Origin: Gossypium raimondii
Taxonomy: Eukaryota; Streptophyta; Magnoliopsida; Malvales; Malvaceae
Direction: 5' to 3'
NCBI RefSeq assembly: GCF_025698545.1
Contig: NC_068569.1
Location: 19,220,001-19,284,000, forward strand
Length of the DNA stretch: 64,000 bases
Part shown: positions 60,096 to 64,000 of the stretch, piece by piece
Layout of the letters: each line of letters opens with the position of its first letter
Numbering within the stretch: the stretch's first letter is position 1
Notes under the pieces: generated by a model
What the model was told of the DNA's origin: nothing
Database searches by the model: none
The model's input: the letters and a program-made list of their open reading frames with translations, nothing else
Position numbers and translations under genes: made by a program

Positions 60096-62584
60096 TCATA
60101 CTTGTTCTTGGACCGGTTTTGGAGAACATGATGACACTGCATCTGCAACAGTGAGGAAAATCTTGTCGTCCCCGATTAAATTCGCAAAATTCGATGCGTG
60201 AAGCTTCTCTATCACCACTGGTCCCGGATTTGCCAGAATCAGCTGTTCAATAAATGCAGGCAGCCTCAATCAGGTAAATGGTAATTAAAAGCTAGCCTTT
60301 ATTATTATTTTTTCAGTAAGCTTTTACTATAAATTTAATTTTTTATTTTTTGAATTACCTGAATATTCTTTTTCTGGAGACTACTGTGTAGTTCTTCCAA
60401 GGCATGGATGCCACTGGTGTCAATGTCAGTTACAGCTAACATACAGGAAATTAGGAAAAATGAGCTAAAAAAAAAAACTTTAAAAGACATAAAGATTGAG
60501 AATAAGTCAATGGATTCTACGTGACATCTCAATTATCAAAAACTGGATTGTCGATTGGCATTCAGCTTTTACTTGCTCTTCTTCATCCATCAACCATCTC
60601 AATATCCTGCAAACCATGTCCACCAATTAACTTTGAGCATCGTGAGAGATCTAATCGAAACTTGGCTGAATTTAGCCAAATTCTTAAACTTCCAAACCCC
60701 ATCACAATTCTAAAACTCTAGAATTCCTATATCAGAATTAGAGAGAAAGGCTAAGAACAATGTATATACCTCTCCCTGACATAACTGGAGTTGGAAAAGT
60801 AAATCGCAGAATCAACTCTGACTATCAAAATCCCTGGAACTTTAGTTGCTTCAGGATATTGTTGGATATTTCGATACACAGTAGTCCCAGGGAGCTTCCC
60901 AAGAATAGCAGTTCGAGGCCTAGTAACTTGTAAGAGGATTTTAGCAAAGGATATTATGACCTGCCATGCATGGAGTTACAGTGACAAAAGATTTATATCG
61001 AACACATAAAATATATATCTATATAGTTGATGTAAAGGAAGTTTAGGTAGCGGACAACTAAGTTCTTACAGCAATTAGGAGGCCAATCTCAACCGATGAA
61101 AAGACTGTTCCAAGAAAGGCTCCCATGCACGCAAGAAAATCAAATTTATCAATCTTCCATATCAGAATTGCTGCCTCAAAATCCAAAAGCCCAGCCACAG
61201 CTGCTATAATGATAGCAGCCAGGATAGCATTTGGGGTGTACTTGAAAAGAGGTGTTATGAATTCCAAGGTCAAAAATACAACACAGGACATAACGATATT
61301 TGAGACTGCAGTTTCGCATCCAGCCATGAAATTAACTGCAGATCGAGAAAATGAACCTGCAAGAACAATAACATCAGTTATATTATATATGCCTAAATTA
61401 TTATGTGACTACATGTGTCCTATCTCACCTGTGGCAATATAACAGGAAGTCATGGAACCAACGATATTCATTGTTCCTAGTGCCACCATTTCTTTGTTTC
61501 CATCTATTTGATAGTCTTTCATCGCAGCAAAAGTTCTTCCAATGGCAGCAGCTTCCTATATAATCGACCCACAAAGAAGAATACGTTAAAGGGTCTATGT
61601 AGATGCAATTTCATAGTTAATTTTTTGGTTAGTGAAGATGAATAAACAAAAATGGCTTACCGTCAATGCGATCATACCAGCTATCACACCAATCCTCATA
61701 CCTTTAACAAGATATTCACCAGTGAAGTAAATTTGATTTACAGATGAGGGATTGATTCCTTTTTCAATATGCTTCACCTGCAAAGATGAAAGAAGAGTGG
61801 TTCTGCTGTCAATACTCAATTAGTACAATAACTACTATGGTTTGTGCCATCACTTTGAACAGCTGAACTATTAAATTGCAATATTGTACCATTAGAGGTT
61901 AAAGAAAAGAACAGTAATGCTTACAATCATAACTCCTTGCTTTTCTGCATGTGTTATAAAAACGAAAAAGGTGGAGAGAACAACAGATATCAGTGGAGCT
62001 ACAGCAGGCACCCAGAAGAATTTCTTGTTCCTTTTTCCCTATTTCACAAATCAAAGCATGTCAAAGTGAGCAAATGGTTACAAACCTGTTATAGTCGTAA
62101 ACAGAATATATAAGAGTTTAGACTGATCTCTTACAATGTATTTCGCAAACAAAAGGAAGGATAAAAAGCTAACTCCAATGACTATAGTCTGCCAGTTCCA
62201 CTGCAAAATATATATAGTATCATACAACTTTAGTAACTGTAAATGTAGTGGTCAATGATAACATTGATACTGGTTAGTAATTCTTTAAAAAGAGAGAACT
62301 GAAATGCTTTTTTTTTTTTTTTAGGAAAAGGGAGAGAGTGGATATATAAATGCTTACTCCATGCTCGACGTTGCTCCATACAGACTTCATTACCGAAATA
62401 ATGTCTGTATCCTTAGTAAAATTTTTTATACCAAGAAGTCCCTTAACCTGTTGGAGGGCAATTGTGACAGCAGCTCCGCCCATAAAACCGACGATGGCAG
62501 CATGAGAAAGGAACTCAATCAAGAATCCCAACCTAATTATTTGTTTACGAAGTTAAAGTTCAGTGAAGTAGCACAAAATTATCA

Positions 62585-62621
<37 letters not shown>

Positions 62622-63478
62622 ACTTCCACGAGTAAAATACATAAAGGTAAATACCTAAGAAAACCAAGAGTTGCTTGAGTGACGCCTGCAAAAAAGGTAG
62701 CAGTGAATGCAAGCCGCAGATACTCGGGTTTATTTTGGACAGGGTCGAGCTCATCTGAAAGCATAGTCCCTAATAAAAGAGATACCACAGCGACTGGTCC
62801 AATGGCGATATCTCTTGAACTTCCCATGAAGGCATAAATCAATGGTGGAACAAAGCTGGAGTCTGTAACGGAACGGTCGAAGAATAACAATCATTTTATA
62901 TAAAAAAAGGCAACAAAAAGCTACTTTATACAATGTAAGACGAGGATAAATAATACAATGGAAACTTACAAAGTCCATACTGTGGATCCAAGTATGCTAG
63001 CTTTGCATAACCAATGTCCTGTTTTCCAAGTAATTTAAATGAATATATAGGTAAATAAATCTGACATCATATCATATGATCAAAATTAGTGATTTAAGGA
63101 GTGTGTTTGAGGAGTAGGAGTGTGAATATCCACCTGAGGAATGCAGAGACTGGCAATAGTGAGTCCAGCAATGAGATCACCCCTAAATTTTCTCCAGCTG
63201 TAACTCCTTCCCCATTCAAGAATTGGGAAGATGGCCTGCGTTGCCAGGACGAACTTTCGAGACCTGGGTTGATCCTTGAAGGGACGCAGTGGGTCATCAG
63301 CGAAGAATGTTTCTCTCACAGTGGCTTTGAATTCCTGGAACAGGTTTTGCTTAGGGGGGACTCCCACCTTGTGAAGATAACGTGCACTGTGCACGTAACG
63401 CCGAGAGGATGACATGCTTCTAATGTCCATTTCTTTGGTTTCAACTTCCTCATTTTTTGAGTGAGACATCGAATCCAT
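60096..63478 (-). CDS. High-affinity sulfate transporter, SULTR group 1 type
   Basis: This is a plasma-membrane proton/sulfate symporter of the SLC26/SulP family. Thirteen exons (63134-63478, 62970-63018, 62655-62862, 62358-62532, 62135-62200, 61925-62038, 61661-61777, 61429-61555, 61070-61356, 60770-60960, 60521-60606, 60359-60435, 60096-60242) join to 662 residues, the usual length, all with GT-AG introns. The N-terminus carries HKVGVPP and the family block [18 protein letters not shown]. Then come [34 protein letters not shown] and [18 protein letters not shown]. The C-terminal STAS domain (about residues 520-650) includes [15 protein letters not shown], with the Thr595 position regarded as regulatory in SULTR1 proteins. 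Residue choices such as VGVPPKQ favour group 1 (1;3-like), but the paralogue is uncertain. The start at 63478 is the first ATG in frame. Met at codon 4 is an alternative. Confidence 0.95.
62587..62616. repeat. (AT)n microsatellite in an intron of the sulfate transporter
   Basis: A perfect AT run of about 15 units lies in intron 3. It is a likely polymorphic marker. Confidence 0.95.
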
Positions 63479-64000
63479 GCCCACTTAGCTCTCCTGTACC
63501 ACAGCCAAAGTAAGCCTCATCCATAAACACAGCACTTACCAAGTAAACCCATGCATGCAATCCATTATAAAACAAATATCACTGCATAACAAAGTATCTA
63601 AAAGATCAAATATATTGATCAGACGATATGGAGTTTACAGTCTACGGGTGGACTAGAGGGTAACCAAAATTCACTAATATAATCTCAAAGGGATAAAAAA
63701 ACGAGACTCCTACGTCCAACGAAACCCTAAAACCTTATCTCAGGATCTCCATGCTAAACTAATGGAATTTTTAAACTACTCGCAGGATTTTATTTTTTAA
63801 ATAAAGGGAGGGTAGAAGAAGTTATTCAAACAAGCATATTGCTTGTATATAAAGGTATAAACAACTCAAAACTCCTTTACCATAACCATGTAGGGCACGG
63901 GTTATCTAGTAAATTACCGACTGTTATTAATTAGAATTTATGTAAAGACACCGAGTTCAATTAAAGCTGTATTAATGAAGAAAGATTAGCTGACCAATTA
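63479..64000. other. Upstream region of the sulfate transporter
   Basis: This is the promoter side on the minus strand. A GAGAC core, as found in plant sulfur-responsive elements, occurs once near 63703, which is too little to call. No other gene is seen. Confidence 0.5.

Noticed and set aside
63703-63707. Sulfur-responsive (SURE) element upstream of the sulfate transporter
   Set aside because: A single GAGAC pentamer is expected by chance in this length.

Overview
This is a nuclear, AT-rich, repeat-heavy segment of a dicot plant chromosome. Split genes with GT-AG introns, plant gene families and several retrotransposon lineages show this. The gypsy elements carry LTR repeats rich in paired CACACGG/CCGTGT-type words and a gag reading DEAYRWW...WDFFKSAFQSKYVGASY. 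I associate both with cotton (Gossypium), so a Malvaceae/cotton origin is my inference, not a proof.

Five intact host genes are readable. A GH5 exo-1,3-beta-glucosidase-type gene (14044-16864, +, 8 exons, 506 aa) sits behind a cluster of WRKY-type W-boxes. An FCS-like zinc finger (FLZ) gene lies at 34474-35338 (+, 2 exons, 168 aa). A GPI-anchored lipid-transfer-like protein gene lies at 48153-49159 (+, 3 exons with a 27-nt middle exon, 216 aa). A nuclear gene for the organellar tRNA-modification GTPase MnmE lies at 50070-53578 (-, 10 exons, 557 aa, one GC-AG intron). A group-1-type sulfate transporter gene lies at 60096-63478 (-, 13 exons, 662 aa). All exon phases close exactly. An orphan last exon of ribosomal protein S6 (1462-1697, -) is a sixth, broken gene.

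The rest is mostly mobile DNA. At 1786-7070 one solo LTR is nested in another, each with its own 5-bp target duplication. At 8099-10855 there is a solo LTR with an internal array of hairpin-forming repeats. A 307-bp hAT-type MITE with a perfect 8-bp duplication lies at 18415-18721. A decayed but two-LTR Copia element (Tork/Tnt1-like) spans 20546-25301. A 6.3-kb PIF/Harbinger element (27210-33534) carries both a DDE transposase gene and a Myb/SANT-like gene and contains a twice-present hAT transposase relic. A 5' LTR plus gag of a gypsy chromovirus-like element lies at 36737-40181, a Copia 3' end relic at 42230-42850, a second, larger hAT MITE at 43219-43892, another solo LTR at 44575-46777, and a dead LINE at 54480-59345 that separates MnmE from the sulfate transporter.

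The host genes do not form an evident pathway. I found no convincing novel cellular system. The most original signals are structural: TATA boxes inside inverted repeats whose arms differ between related LTRs, the repeat architecture of the Harbinger element, and the RPS6 exon cut off from its gene.
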